NCBI GenBank assembly: GCA_020746995.1
Contig: JAGPXD010000001.1
Span: forward strand, 2,170,001 to 2,234,000
DNA length: 64,000 nucleotides
Reading direction: 5' to 3'
Source of the DNA: Plectosphaerella cucumerina
Taxonomy: Eukaryota > Ascomycota > Sordariomycetes > Glomerellales > Plectosphaerellaceae
Shown one piece after another: positions 1-11,078 of the stretch. The notes beneath the pieces were generated by a model. It was not told where the DNA came from. It saw nothing but the letters and a program-made list of their open reading frames with translations, and ran no database searches. The translations under genes and the position numbers were made by a program. Within the stretch, counting starts at the first letter, position 1, and each line of letters begins with the position of its first letter.

Positions 1-403
1 ACTCCGTTCAACTTCCCACAAATACCAATGGACACCCGTGAACATCGTGTATTACTCAAGGCTGCCCTTCGACAACCACTTTCATTGTCCAAGTCGGGAC
101 TCATCGAAAGGCGGTTTCAACTCAGGAAACCTCTTCACCATGAATCTGGAACATAGCATCATCTCCAGCTCATTGCCAGCATCCTGACAGTCTCATCAAG
201 ACCTGGTACAGCAAACCTCCCTCCCACCTTCACCACCCGACGTCGTGGTCAAAAGGGGGGGCGAGCCCCTGAATCCTCCCCCGGCCTGATGACCAAGCAA
301 AGAACAAGTGGGTCAACCATCGTCAACTTCACCTCACAAACTCAGTTAAACCCCCCTCAGTGAAGCCCTCACCTCACATCAACCTCCCACCAGCCCGTCC
401 AAA
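1..403. other. Non-coding, upstream of RKM5
   Basis: No open frame with coding character was seen on either strand. The last 60 bases before the methyltransferase ATG are rich in C and A, as is usual for a fungal 5' leader. Presumed promoter and 5' UTR of the gene at 404. Confidence 0.5.
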
Positions 404-1424
404 ATGTCAATACGTAACCTCATAGAATCTCTCGAAGAGGAGATCCTCGATCCGGAAGAGGGTACGTTCCCATTCCCTACTTATGCCCAACTTCGCTAAC
501 ATCCCAGAAACCTTCTTCCTCTTCTCCCAGCCAATTCCCTCCGCAAACCTCGGCTTCGTCGATCCCAAGGCTTCGGAGCTTGACATCACCATCCGCGGAC
601 GCGATTACACAATACACCAGTCCCCTGCCGTTCTAGCCTCGAACCGCGAGGGCGGCACCACAGGCGCAGGTTGGTCCCCTGCTCCCCGATCATCGGCCTC
701 TTACTGACACCCTCCCCTAGTCCTCTGGAAGATCACCCCCCTCTTCGCCTCCTGGCTCGCCGCCCCATCAAACCCCTTCCTCCCCCCTGCCGCTTCCGTC
801 CTCGAGCTTGGCTGCGGCATCTCCGCCTTGACAGCTCTCGCCGCCGCTCCCCGCGTTGCTCGTGTAAGTCCCCAATCTCACCATGGGTCCTTCACCAGGT
901 CACGCTGACTGTCTCAGTACATCCTCACCGACCAACCCTACGTCCAGCGCTTCGTTCAACAAAACCTCGATGAAAACGCCCTCACCCCCCGGCGCAAGTC
1001 CAAGAAACACCCCGCCAGCGAACCCCAAGGCGACCTCCGCTTCACCCCCCTCGACTGGGAACTCGACGAAGTCACCCCATCGCTAACATGCGACCCCTCC
1101 GTCGCGAGCTTCGATCTCGTAGTCGCCTGTGACTGCATCTACAACGACGCCCTGATCGCCCCGCTCGTGCAGGCATGCGCGGACGTCAGCCGCCTGCGAC
1201 ATCGGGACCCCGTGGCCGGGGCGGACTCGGACGGCCCGGGGGAGCCGTGCGTGTGCGTCGTCGCACAGCAGCTCCGATCGCCGGAGGTCTTCGAGGGTTG
1301 GATAAAGGCGTTCCATGAAAAGTTCAGGGTCTGGCGCGTGCCGGATGAGATGCTCGACGAAGGACTCAGAGTTGGCTCAGGGTTCGCGGTGCACGTGGGT
1401 ATCCTCCGGGATGTGTACGAGTAA
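404..1424 (+). CDS. RKM5: Rkm5-type protein lysine methyltransferase
   Basis: Four exons (404-461, 508-669, 721-863, 918-1424; introns of 46, 51 and 54 nt with GT/AG ends) give a 289-residue protein. It is a seven-beta-strand SAM-dependent methyltransferase of the Methyltransf_16 family. The SAM-binding motif I is VLELGCGIS, and the post-motif segment VVACDCIYND plays the role of the family's D-x-x-Y. The upstream block GGTTGAVLW also matches the Rkm5 pattern (TTGYVLW in yeast), as does QQLRSPEVF near the C terminus. Yeast Rkm5 monomethylates a lysine of ribosomal protein L1; the same substrate here is inference from family resemblance. METTL21-like enzymes with other substrates share this fold. 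The ATG at 404 is chosen because it opens the first exon with a clean donor (GGTACGT). Convergent with LEU1, 255 bp apart. Confidence 0.8.
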
Positions 1425-1679
1425 CATGATCACGATATCACATGGCAAAAGGAAAAAGCGGTGGCATCTTGCGAAGTGTCTCTTATGAATGCTGGTCTCC
1501 CCTAGCTTGAACTTTTGTATGCCTGACGGCAACGTCCATATCTGTTGATCATCCTTCGTGGAACTGGTCCGCCGGAAGAGCCCCTTTGGACTCCCGGTAC
1601 TCGATTCGAGTAAATGCGCAAAATCAATCCAGAGCTCATAACACATGATAGTCCCCTTTCTCGCGACACCGGCCCTACA

Positions 1680-4266
1680 TTACCACTCCAGGGGCTCCTT
1701 CTTCGTCTCGCCACGGTTCGTCTTGGGCACGGGCGCCGGCTTGGCGGCGATCTGGTTACTCCGGCCCTTCCTCCTGAGGTAGCCGCTGCCATCGACCCAG
1801 GGCGTCTCCTGGGTAATCCTCCTCTCGTACTCGGTGATCTTGTCGTCCATCTGCAGGGTCAGACCAATGTCGTCGAGACCGTTGACGAGGCAGTGTTTCC
1901 GGAACTCGCCGACATCGAACTTGCAGATGACATCACCTGAAGCGGTCCGCACGACCTGGTTGGGGAGGTCGACCTCGACGTCGCGGCCGGCGTGGGCCTC
2001 GGCGGCGATGGCGTCCATGTCGGCCTTGTTGGGGACGTGGACGGGAAGCATGCCGTTCTTGAACAGGTTGTTCTCGTGAATGTCGGCAAACGAGGGGGCG
2101 ATAATGGTCTTGATGCCGAAGTCGAGCAGGGCCCAGGGCGCGTGCTCACGCGAGCTACCGCAGCCGAAGTTGGGACCCGTGCAGACGAGGATCTTGGCCT
2201 GGCGGTAGGGGTCCTGGTTAAGGACGAAGTCGGGGTTCTCGGTGCCATCGGCGTTGTACCTCCAGCCGTGGAAGAGAGCCGAGCCGAGGCCGGTGCGCTT
2301 GATGGTCTTGAGGAACTGCTTGGGAATGATGGCGTCGGTGTCGACGTTGGACCTCTCCAGGGGCGCCGCGATGCCCTTGACTGTGGTGAACTTGGGCAGG
2401 CCGGCGGAGCCCTCGACTGGCGTCAGGGTGTTAACGTGGGGCGAGTTGTCCTGGGGCTGGTCGGCGAGCGTCTCCTTTTCGGTGTCGCTGTCCTCGATGC
2501 GCTCATCGACGTGGGGCTTCGCGGAGGGGTTGACCGAAGCCTGGATGTGGGGGCTGCCCTTGTACTCGGAGAGGGTCCTGATGTCAGCCAGCTTGCCGAC
2601 AATGGCGGCGGCGGCGGCCATGACTGGGGACATGAGGTGGGTCCTGCCGCCGGCGCCCTGGCGACCCTCGAAGTTGCGGTTCGAGGTACTGGCGCAGCGT
2701 TCCTGGGGCGAGAGAATGTCGGGGTTCATGCCGAGGCACATGCTGCAGCCGGCCTCTCTCCACTCGAAACCAGCATCAAGGAAGATCTTGTCCAGGCCCT
2801 CGGCCTCAGCCTGGTCCTTGACGAGACCGGAGCCGGGGACGATCATGGCACGCTTGATGTTGGCGGCGATGTGCTTGCCCTTGACGACGTGGGCGGCGGC
2901 GCGCAGGTCCTCAATGCGGGAGTTGGTGCAGGAACCGATGAAGACCTTGTCGACGACAATGTCCTGCATGGGGGTGCCGGCGGTCAGGCCCATGTACTCG
3001 AGCATCCTCTGGGCAGAGGCCTGCTTCGCGGGGGTGGAGAAGCTGGCGGGGTCGGGGACGCAGCCGGTGATGGGGATGACGTCCTCGGGGCTGGTGCCCC
3101 AGGTGATGGTGGGGATGATGTCCTTGGCGTCGATGAAGAGGTCGACGTCGTAGACTGCGCCGGGGTCGGACTGGAGGGACTTCCAGTAGGCGACTGCGCG
3201 GTCCCAGGTCTCGGAGCCGAACTTGGGGGCCAGAGGGCGACCCTTGAGGTACTCAAAGGTGACCTCGTCGGGAGCGACCATTCCAGCCCTCGCGCCACCC
3301 TCGATGGACATGTTGCAGATGGACATGCGAGCCTCCATGCTGAGGCTACGGATAACTGAGCCGGCAAACTCGATAACGGCACCAGTGCCGCCGGCGGTGC
3401 CAATCAGGCCAATCGCGTGCAGGACAACATCCTTTGAGCTGACACCGGGGGCCAGCTCGCCGTCGATCTGTATCCGCATGTTCTTGCTCCTCTTGGAGAT
3501 GAGGCACTGGGTGGCCAGGACGTGCTCAACCTCGCTGGTGCCGATACCGAAGGCGAGGGCGCCAAACGCGCCATGGGTGGAGGTGTGGCTGTCACCGCAG
3601 ACGACGGTCGTGCCGGGAAGGGTGAAGCCCTGCTCGGGGCCGATGACGTGGACGATGCCCTGACGCTTGTCGCCGAGGCCGAAATATGTGAGGCCGAACT
3701 TCTTGACGTTCTCCTCGAGGGTCATGCACTGGAGGCGCGAGTCATCCTCCTCGATAAATGTGGCAAGGTCCTTCAGGGACTTGCGCGAGGATGTGGGGAT
3801 GTTCTGTCGTGGGATCCGTCGTTAGCCGGCGTGTTCCGGTGTCGGAGCGAGTAAGAGGAAGAAAAAGGAGTTCTTCAAGCGGGCCGCATGGAAACACTTA
3901 CATGATCGGTTGTCGCAAGAGTGCAATCGGGTCGTCGCAGCTTCCTGCCGGCATTCTCGAGGCCCTCAAACGCTTGCTGTCGCGGTACGTGTTAGCGATG
4001 GGTGCGGTCTGGGCGAGACGACGTCATTGTCGTCAGGGGATTTTGGGGGGCTTGGCTTGGCAACTTACAGGTGAGGTGACCTCGTGAACGAGATGCCGGT
4101 CTGCGCGGGGCCGACAAGTTAGCGGGGCAAAAAGAAAGGGAGGGAGAAGGGAAGGCTATGACATACCGATGTAGAGCAGGACGGTACCGTCGAGCTTCTC
4201 ATCGACGACGTGGGCCTGGAAGACCTTGTCGTAGAGGGTCCGCGGGGAACCTTCGGCAGCAGGCAT
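1680..4266 (-). CDS. LEU1: 3-isopropylmalate dehydratase (isopropylmalate isomerase)
   Basis: Four exons on the minus strand (4266-4167, 4100-4069, 3976-3902, 3803-1680) give 776 residues, the usual length of the fungal enzyme, in which bacterial LeuC and LeuD are fused. It isomerises 2-isopropylmalate to 3-isopropylmalate in leucine synthesis. The N terminus reads as the family signature (TLYDKVFQAHVV, then DRHLVHEVTSPQAF, then TLATTDHNIPT) only when the three introns are removed. The 4Fe-4S ligands are visible: C361 in IGSCTNSR and C422/C425 in AGCSMCLGMN. A Ser/Pro/acidic linker around residues 490-540 joins the LeuC part to the LeuD-like swivel domain, which carries GCGSSREHAPWAL. The last exon is one 2.1 kb open frame. 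A 455-codon open frame on the opposite strand (1992-3359) is a GC-bias shadow. Identification is very secure. Confidence 0.96.
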
Positions 4267-5901
4267 AATGTGCGACGTAGGTGTACCGAATCTTCCGTGT
4301 TGAATGAAGAAGCGTTTCCTCGCCGGGGTTGTGTTCTCTTGCTATGTGGACAGAGGGGCGTGGTCGAGTCCAGCTATGCCACAGAGATTGAGAGAGAGGA
4401 AGAGGGGGAGGTAGTGAGGATGATGTGTGGTGTGGTGTAGGTATGGAGAGGAGGGAAGAAAGGGAGAAAAGAAAACGAGACGCGACAGGTTTAGACAGAG
4501 ATCGTAATCGCGGGCCCGGGTGGCAGCGAGATGTGGGGGAAGAAGGTCAGGTTTTGTAGTTTGAGTCCCGAAGCGGAGGGGGACGATATCGCCGCCCACC
4601 TTCCATGGTACCTGCCTTTCACTGCCTCTTTTTGCCCTTGCCCCCCCTCCAACCTGTCCCCAACCTGTCCGGCCCGGCCCAACTAGATTGCATATTGATC
4701 TGAGCACACCCTGATCGACTCATGCCGCGCCCGGAATGGAGCCCGGGAGTCACATTTCATGCCTCCGGGGTCGGGGCATTTGCTTGGAATACGAAGCTCC
4801 AAGCACTCACTGACAGGCGCGACCCGGGCACGCGCCTTCCAGATGCCTTCGATGGTTTGGTGGGCGCCGAACATCGGAGGGCAGCTGGCTCCTTCCGATC
4901 GCCGGAACGCGGGGTTACGCCGCCTGGATTTGCAAACGATGACGCTCCATTGGCCGCCCGCCGGACTCCCTTGCGACGCACCTTCCTCAGCGAGAACCAG
5001 GCGCGGAGCGATGCCGGCCCAGCGGGGCCCATTCAAGCCATTCAGCGCTGTGACTGACTGACTGCTGCCAGAAACACTGACCGCAACCGCTGTGGGTATG
5101 AAAAAATGGCCCCCCTTGACTTCAGGTCTTCGGGCCCTCCGGGGCCAAGGACCTTCACCTCCCCTCTTCGGTGAGTTGACCGGCGGGGATCGTCAAAAAA
5201 GGGTCGGCCCACGTATCCGATGTCGACCGCATCTGCCCGCTTCTCTGTGCCCCTCTTGCCCTCCCCAAAGCATCATGTCATCATCCCGTCGCTGATGTGC
5301 GTGCTGCATCGAGGGAAGCTATCAGTGGCCGGATATGCTCCCCAAATCCCCAGGCATCTCCAATCCATGCCGGGGTTCGCTGCAGGTCTCCCCCAATATG
5401 GTTCTGGGCTGTTTGCCATGTCTTATCGCATCATCTCCGCACTCGGACCAACCGTCAACTCGGGAGCGCCTGATATCACATCCCGAACGACCGGGGCAGC
5501 GGAAAGGGGGAATATTGATGGATGCCCTTCCCCGATCCCCGGCCTCCCCCTCAAACTGTCAGGGCTAGGATAAGCCTCGGTATTTTTAGTCGGGCAATGA
5601 ATGCTCCCTGCTGCCAGTGCAACGTCGCCGCACCTGGACATGCCGCTGACCACTCGGGCGAGCCCGTCGCTGCTTGATGTCCCGCCGCCGGAACTTTATC
5701 TGCCCCCAGCCTATTGCTGCTCGCGAAACACTGAACAAGCCCACGATCGGCAGATGTTTGATGCGTTGGTTTTCCGGCTGCGTCGCCTGCCGCGGGGGCC
5801 AGGGCATTGATACTACCTAGCTATGTTACTGTGTGTCCGTTCTCTCTCCGACAACCTGCTCACGCAAAAGACCGCCGGTGCCGACGTTGCCGTCCAGGGG
5901 T
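4267..5901. other. Intergenic: LEU1 promoter side, no gene seen
   Basis: About 1.6 kb with only short overlapping frames lacking coding character. It should hold the LEU1 promoter (minus strand). Near-matches to the Leu3 everted CCGG-N2-CCGG site occur at 4669-4677 (spacer one base short) and 4765-4774 (one mismatch). Neither is exact, so no site is called. Confidence 0.5.
4669..4677. promoter_or_regulatory. Leu3-like half-site pair, weak
   Basis: CCGGCCCGG has two CCGG half-sites separated by one base; Leu3 prefers CCGG-N2-CCGG. It lies about 400 bp upstream of the LEU1 ATG. Listed only because the gene downstream is a known Leu3-type target; the spacing makes it doubtful. Confidence 0.15.
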
Positions 5902-7218
5902 CTACCCCTCCGGCTCGCTCGTCTGCGTTGCCGCCGACTTGTATCCGGTCCGATCGGGCGTCCGTTCTGGCAAAGGCTTCCGGGCCAGGACCTGGTTGAC
6001 GTATTGCCTGGTGTAGCTGTCGCGCTCCGGGGACTTTTGGAGCTCCGCGATGCGCTCTACGTCGACCCGGCTGGGAACCACGTCCGCACCGGGGCGCAGC
6101 CAGTAGTGGTGGTGGTGAGTATGAATGCATGTCTTTCCACCCTCAGCCAGTCCATCTGCAGAGATACGCTGTACCTCCTCCACCTGACCGCTGTTGCCGG
6201 ACCCCTCATCCTCGTCGCCGTTATCAAACAGCGCCGCCATGGTCCTCCCTTGCAGCAGTCCCTCGGCAGCGGCTACGGGAAACACGGAAGACCTCCGGCG
6301 TGCTGGCGTACGGATCACCGTATCTGATGAATCGCTGCCGGCCGCATCCTGGGTAGAGTCTTCAACCTCTTTCTCCATCGAAGGTGCCGGCGTCTTTGCG
6401 GCCGTGACAACGGACCGACGGCGCGGTGAGGTCGATTCTGGCGTGATGCTTGCCACAGACTGAGCAATGGGACTGAGGTCAGGCTCTTGAGCCGAAGACC
6501 ACTGCCTTGGATCCCGCCTCCATCTCACCTTGCTCTGGGCACGGCGTACAGATTCCTTTTTCATGTTCCTCTCCCTCTCCTTGGCGGTCTCGCGCTCCTG
6601 AAGCACCATCCGCGCCTCGTGCTCCGCCGCGTCTAGGGCGTTCTGATATGCCTGGCGTGCTGCTTGTGCCTGCCTCTCGCGTTGGTGCAACTTTCGACCC
6701 GTCTGAACACTCATCCCGCTCTGTGAGCTGTTGGATGGTGTCGGTGTGATGACGTCGAGCTGCCCCGTGGTTGGGTTGATGCCCTGGACGCCGAGGTAGT
6801 CGCCGCTCTCCCGTAGGAGTCGCCGTTGTCTGCGCCGCTCGTCTGGCTGTGAGGACCTCATCGCGCTCTTTCGCTCCGGGGTATCGAGATGTTTCGCCGT
6901 ATTCCAGTCCATGATCTGGTCGGAGCTCTCCCGCCATCCTCGGATTTGGCCTTGGGCTGTCTGGGCTTTGAGCAGAGGCGTCTCCTCCTCCACCATACTC
7001 GGCGACTTGATCCCCTTCTCGGTGTGTCGCCGTGCAGGCAGCTGCGGAGCCGATGAGTTCTTCTTGGCGAATTGACCATCTGCAGGGTTGTTTCCGAGGC
7101 TTCCCTAGAACCCCTTGGTCCGCAGTGTTCCGCCTCCTTCTGGGTGGTTTTGAGGTAAGAGGCCGACAATCCGGCCAACGAGAGACGGACGGCTGTCTGG
7201 AGACGTATCGGCGTCCAT
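5902..7218 (-). CDS. Unrecognised coiled-coil protein; in-frame stop near 5' end
   Basis: The uninterrupted open frame runs from an ATG at 6996 to 5902 (364 residues). The same frame continues upstream without another stop to a well-placed ATG at 7218, except for one TAG at 7107-7105. The full reading would be about 438 codons. I list the longer span because 37 in-frame codons precede the stop and read like the same protein. TTCTAG could be the 3' splice site of a small intron, but I see no good donor; the only in-phase GT giving a 63-nt intron is GTCGGC. Visible features are a strongly charged R/E/Q/A helix likely to form a coiled coil (roughly residues 100-170 of the 6996 frame), Ser/Pro/Thr-rich disorder after it, and a conspicuous HTHHHHYW cluster before the C terminus. 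There is no enzyme motif, signal peptide or membrane segment. Function is unknown; nuclear or structural roles are only guesses. Downstream of, and co-directional with, NUR1. Confidence 0.65.
7105..7107 (-). other. In-frame TAG inside coding frame
   Basis: The stop lies exactly 37 codons after the ATG at 7218 and 36 codons before the ATG at 6996, all in one frame. It is either the end of a cryptic intron (TTCTAG), a true 5' UTR stop, or a disabling or erroneous base. Confidence 0.8.
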
Positions 7219-7663
7219 GATTTGATGATACTGATGCGGGTTAGAGATGGTGTAGGAGATAGATGCTTTGAGACCACCCAAGATGAGGTGGCTATGCTTT
7301 TCAACCTAGCCCACTAATGCCAGAGAAGGTGGAAGTTACGACCCTCGATGTTGCACTTTGCGCTTGCCTGCTCACCATGTGAGCCCTACAACATTGGACA
7401 GCGGCTTTAATTCAGGGTGAGCATCGTGTCGACGATAATATTGCTCGTCTTCTGAAGGGTGTGCTGCACATGTTCTGCAGAGGTTACGAAGACATGCCCA
7501 GAGCTCGAAATCGCAAACGCCAAAAGCAAGTCACGCAAGAAAATCCACCGTGCCGGTGTTCCAATGTCCGGATAGCCATATTCTGCAAATCACATGTGCC
7601 CAACGCCGCCGATGCATATTATCTCTGTTTCCCTTCCCAATAACCCCGTGCGACCACCACTCT
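7219..7663. other. Intergenic between NUR1 and coiled-coil gene
   Basis: 445 bp between two co-directional minus-strand genes. Only short frames without coding character. Presumed NUR1 3' UTR and promoter of the downstream gene. Confidence 0.5.
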
Positions 7664-9090
7664 TTACCGCCCCCACATGGTCGGGTATCGCTCTTGGTTG
7701 TACCGGCTCTGCTGCTGGCGCGCAAATGGGTTGGCTCCCGAGGAGGCGGTGAACTGACCGTCAGCAGCCGTGGTGATCCTCCGGTTCTCCTTCAACGGGC
7801 TGGCCCGTCTCTGCTCGTGGGCGGCCATCTCCCTCGAGTTCCGCGGCGAGTTGTACGTCGTGTTCATGTCGTGGAGGCTGCTAGCCTTCTTGAGCGGTGA
7901 ATCGGGACGGCTGAAGGCGCCCAGGTAGCCACCCATCTGCGTTCCGGTGCTCGTGGCGACAGACGGGGATGGCTGATATCCTGCCGGGAGGCTCTGGCGG
8001 CTGGTGCGACCCGTGGTGGGTACAGCGGGCGTGAACAAATCCGATCGCCGAGAGGGCTGCGATGGGGTGAAGAGGCGGGAGCCCAGGGTGTTGGAGGGAC
8101 GGATCTCGCTGTCGGGGTCGACGTGCTTGATGTAGTTAGGGTTCGGGTGCGTGTGGAATTCCTTCTTGATCACGGTGGTGGGGGTGCCGAGCTCGACAAA
8201 GTCGCGTTCCGTCCTATCCTCGTCGCTGCACACCTGTGTGCCGACATCGCGCACCACCGGGTGCAGCCTTGGGTGAACGAACTTGGTGTCGTACTCGTGG
8301 AGAACCTCCTTGTGGATGATGGAGGTGTCCTTGATCTGCTGGGAGAAGCGAGCCTGGAGGAGAAGCAGCTGGGCGCTGAGGATGAGCTGCAGGACGATGG
8401 CCTTGGCGACAGTGACGCTCGGCCGGGAGTCAAGGGACTCCAGTGGCAGGAACAGCATGTAGACCAGGACGTGTCCGGGGCTGAAGAGGGAGAACAGCTG
8501 CAGCGATACCGGCAGCGGATCCCATATGGCAAGCTCCCACACATCCGCAGACTTGTCGGGGTAGGCCCGCGACTCAGCCGTCTCGGAAGCGACCATGTTG
8601 GCGAGGAAGCGGAGGGGCGAAGAAGCGACGGGCGACGACTGGACCTTCACGCGGTGGGCCGATGGTGTCTGGGGTGCTTGCTCGACGTTGACCTCGAAGA
8701 GTCGATAGTGTCTCGACCGCGTCATCGTGTAATAGGCGTTGAGGGCGGACATGACGACCAGAATCCATACGAGCGGCCGGAACTGTAACGTATTGTCAGA
8801 AGCTGCCTGGAAGTTGTTGCATAAAGAAAAGGGCGTCGACATACCAAGTAGACGGTGATGCTGCTGCTGTCGTTGTCAGAGAAGACATCGTCCGCCGCAC
8901 CCGAGGTGGCCGAGTTGGCGCGCGCAATCAGGAACAAAAAGTTGAAGCCCAGACCGAGCTGTGTTCCCAGCGCCTTGGAATCCCAGTCCCGCGTCTCCAG
9001 CTCCTCCGAAAGCCAGAGCAGGAAGTCCATGGGGTTGAGCTTGGCCTTGACCCGCTGGATCCAGGGCGTCCGTCTGACCAGGCGCGGCAT
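7664..9090 (-). CDS. NUR1: Nuclear rim protein Nur1 (Mug154 family)
   Basis: Two exons (9090-8845 and 8782-7664; 62-nt intron, donor GTATGT) encode 454 residues. The N terminus has the family's diagnostic run MPRLVRRTPW followed by NPMDFLLWLSEEL (DUF2418/Nur1 family). Hydrophobic segments lie near residues 45-55, 84-105 (LVWILVVMSALNAYY) and around 170-225. A long Ser/Pro/Arg-rich tail follows from about residue 280, probably facing the nucleoplasm. In yeast, Nur1 sits in the inner nuclear membrane with Heh1/Src1 and tethers rDNA; in fission yeast the orthologue Mug154 helps silence heterochromatin at the rim. Those roles are family knowledge, not shown here. The start at 9090 is chosen because the conserved N terminus begins exactly there. 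It shares a 430 bp divergent promoter region with the V-ATPase gene. Confidence 0.88.
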
Positions 9091-9520
9091 CGTGGCTGCT
9101 TGCGGTGCGCGCTTGCCTCGTTGTTGAAGAAAGTAAAGCGACTGCCTTTGGATGCGCCGACGGGTGGCCAGAGGATGGACGTCGAGAGCCCTCTGTTTGA
9201 CGATTGCCTGGCTGGGTGGGCGACGGAGTTCGTGGAGGGACGAAGACGCTGGAGCTTCCGCCAGATTTGTTTACAAAGAAAGCGTTTTGGAGCCACCGCC
9301 GCCGGGGTGACGTTCCGAGTGGGTCTCCTACGGTCAAGTCAAGAGCGTGGGGTTCACGTTTGGCTGGTGGTACGTGCTTGCTGTCTGTGGCGCGGCGAGG
9401 CGGCCAAAGCTTGGGCGGTGGGAACGAGCGCCGAGTGACGACGGACGGGGCCTGTGCCAACCTCACTCTCCGATTACATCCCCTCCCAGCTCGGTCATCT
9501 CGACATCGGGCACACCCAAC
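9091..9520. promoter_or_regulatory. Divergent promoter region NUR1 / VMA7
   Basis: 430 bp between two divergent ATGs. It must serve both genes. No TATA box or recognisable operator stands out. Confidence 0.5.
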
Positions 9521-10059
9521 ATGACGTCGCAAGCAGACTACAAGGACAGGCAGTTCCTTGCAGTCATCGGAGATGAGGTACGCCTGCCGCGATGGCCCTC
9601 CGTCGCCGACCAACAGCTAACATCTCGTCTGTAGGACTCGGTCACCGGGCTCCTGCTCGCAGGCATCGGCGTACGTCCCCAACCGAAACTTCCTCGAATA
9701 CCGTCACCTAACCCTAAGCGCAGCATGTGAGCACCGGCGCAGATCAGGAGAAGAACTTCCTTGTCGTCGACGGCAAGACTGACACCGCGACCATCGAGGC
9801 GACATTTGAGAACTTCACGACCGAGCGCAAGGACATCGGCATCATCCTGATCAACCAGCACGTACGTCACGCCGGCGCTCTGCGATACTACTGAATATTC
9901 ATATTAACTGTGCGACAGGTGGCCGATCGGATAAGGCACCGCATCGACACCTACACTGCGGCATTCCCGACAGTGCTGGAGATTCCCAGCAAGGACCACC
10001 CCTACGACCCCGAGAAGGACAGCGTGCTCAGGAGGGTGCGCAGGCTCTTTGGAGAGTAG
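9521..10059 (+). CDS. VMA7: V-type ATPase subunit F
   Basis: Four exons (9521-9577, 9635-9670, 9724-9861, 9919-10059), all junctions in phase 0, three donors reading GTACG, give 123 residues, close to the 118 of yeast Vma7. The conserved blocks are [47 protein letters not shown] and PTVLEIPSKDHPYDPEKDS. Subunit F is part of the central stalk of the V1 sector and couples ATP hydrolysis to proton pumping on the vacuolar membrane. The very small second exon (36 nt) is needed to restore the glycine-rich block and supports the model. Very secure. Confidence 0.95.
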
Positions 10060-10398
10060 TCGGGGATCATGCATACACTTCGGAGCTACTTGTCTCATGG
10101 CGCCGCGCCACGTCACACCAGGTCCAGACGACGGGCGTGACCGTGTACTTCGTGATCAAATTATCCTATGAAAGAACACCCGCGAGAGCATGAAAACAAT
10201 CCCCTAAACATGAACCGATGCCAAATTGGAAACGCGGACGAGAAGAGTACGAGGGTGGCCATGGGGGAGCAGATGTGATTGCGTAATGCCGTGAATCAAA
10301 GCTATATTGCAACAAGTGATGCCGCCGCAGAGGTATCATCGGGACTCGATCGCTCGAGAGAGGTTTCCGTCAAAAATCATGATCCATTACGTGTGCGC
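10060..10398. other. Intergenic, convergent VMA7 / NPC2
   Basis: 339 bp between convergent stop codons. No gene seen; probably the two 3' UTRs. Confidence 0.5.
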
Positions 10399-11078
10399 TT
10401 AGAGTTCCAGGCCGAGGAAGTTGGTGCTGCCGCCCCGGGAGAAGACAACGGTGGCGGTCAGGCAGGTGATGGGCTCGTCATCGGCGGAGTAGACATCGGC
10501 GAAGACGCTGTACTTGCCCTATTTGGCGGTCAGCACTGGTTGCCTCTGGATTTGGAGTTGCCAAAACTTACGGGAGGGATCTCGGCGGGAAGCTCGACCG
10601 ACTTGGTAACGCTCAGCTTGCCCTCCTCAATAGGGCACTCGAGGTCGACGTTCTCAATCTGCTCGCACAGGTCCGCCTTGGTGCTGATAAGACGGATGAG
10701 GCCGTACTTGACCTGCAGGAGGACGTAGGCGCCCTTCTCGATCTTAGTCTTGACGGTACCAGAAGCCTTGATGACAAGCTCCTCGCCACTATACACGTCC
10801 TGTCAGTATACCCAGCCTCCTGATATCGAACTTGTGGGTCCGCGAGCCGCGGGGGAAGAGGGGACGACGTACGCCTTGGGAGGGTTGGGCACCAGGTCGA
10901 CGCTGTCAATGGTGACCGAGTCCTTGCTGTGGTCCTTGTCGCACAGCTCAAGAGGTGAATCGCCAGGGATCTTGAGGTCGGCGGTGACAACGGACTGGCC
11001 CCTCTCGGCCAGGACACCTGCCGAAGCCGGCACGAGGCCGGCTGACAAGATGGCGACGACGGCGGAAGCGAACCTCAT
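10399..11078 (-). CDS. NPC2: NPC2-type phosphatidylglycerol/phosphatidylinositol transfer protein
   Basis: Three exons (11078-10873, 10788-10572, 10518-10399) encode 180 residues of an ML-domain protein. An N-terminal signal peptide (MRFASAVVAILSAGLVPASA) is followed by a short pro-region and the ML fold, with LELCDKD, VDLVPNPPKAGEELVIKASG, VLLQVKYGLI, KADLCEQIENVDLECPIEEGK and PITCLTATVVF. Cysteines are placed as in the NPC2 family, consistent with the usual disulfides. These proteins bind sterols or phospholipids in the vacuole lumen. The ATG at 11078 is preferred over an in-frame one at 11195 because it opens directly on the signal peptide. The first intron acceptor is taken as TATAG at 10789-10790 rather than an earlier CAG, since only this gives the conserved PPKAGEEL. 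Confidence 0.92.

Noticed and set aside
1992..3359. 455-codon open frame on the plus strand
   Set aside because: It is the exact antisense of LEU1, with Gly/Val/Asp/Leu-rich composition caused by GC-rich third positions. LEU1 motifs are unambiguous on the minus strand.
4765..4774. Leu3-type CCGG-N2-CCGG site with one mismatch
   Set aside because: One base off and about 500 bp from the LEU1 ATG; chance occurrence in GC-rich DNA is likely.
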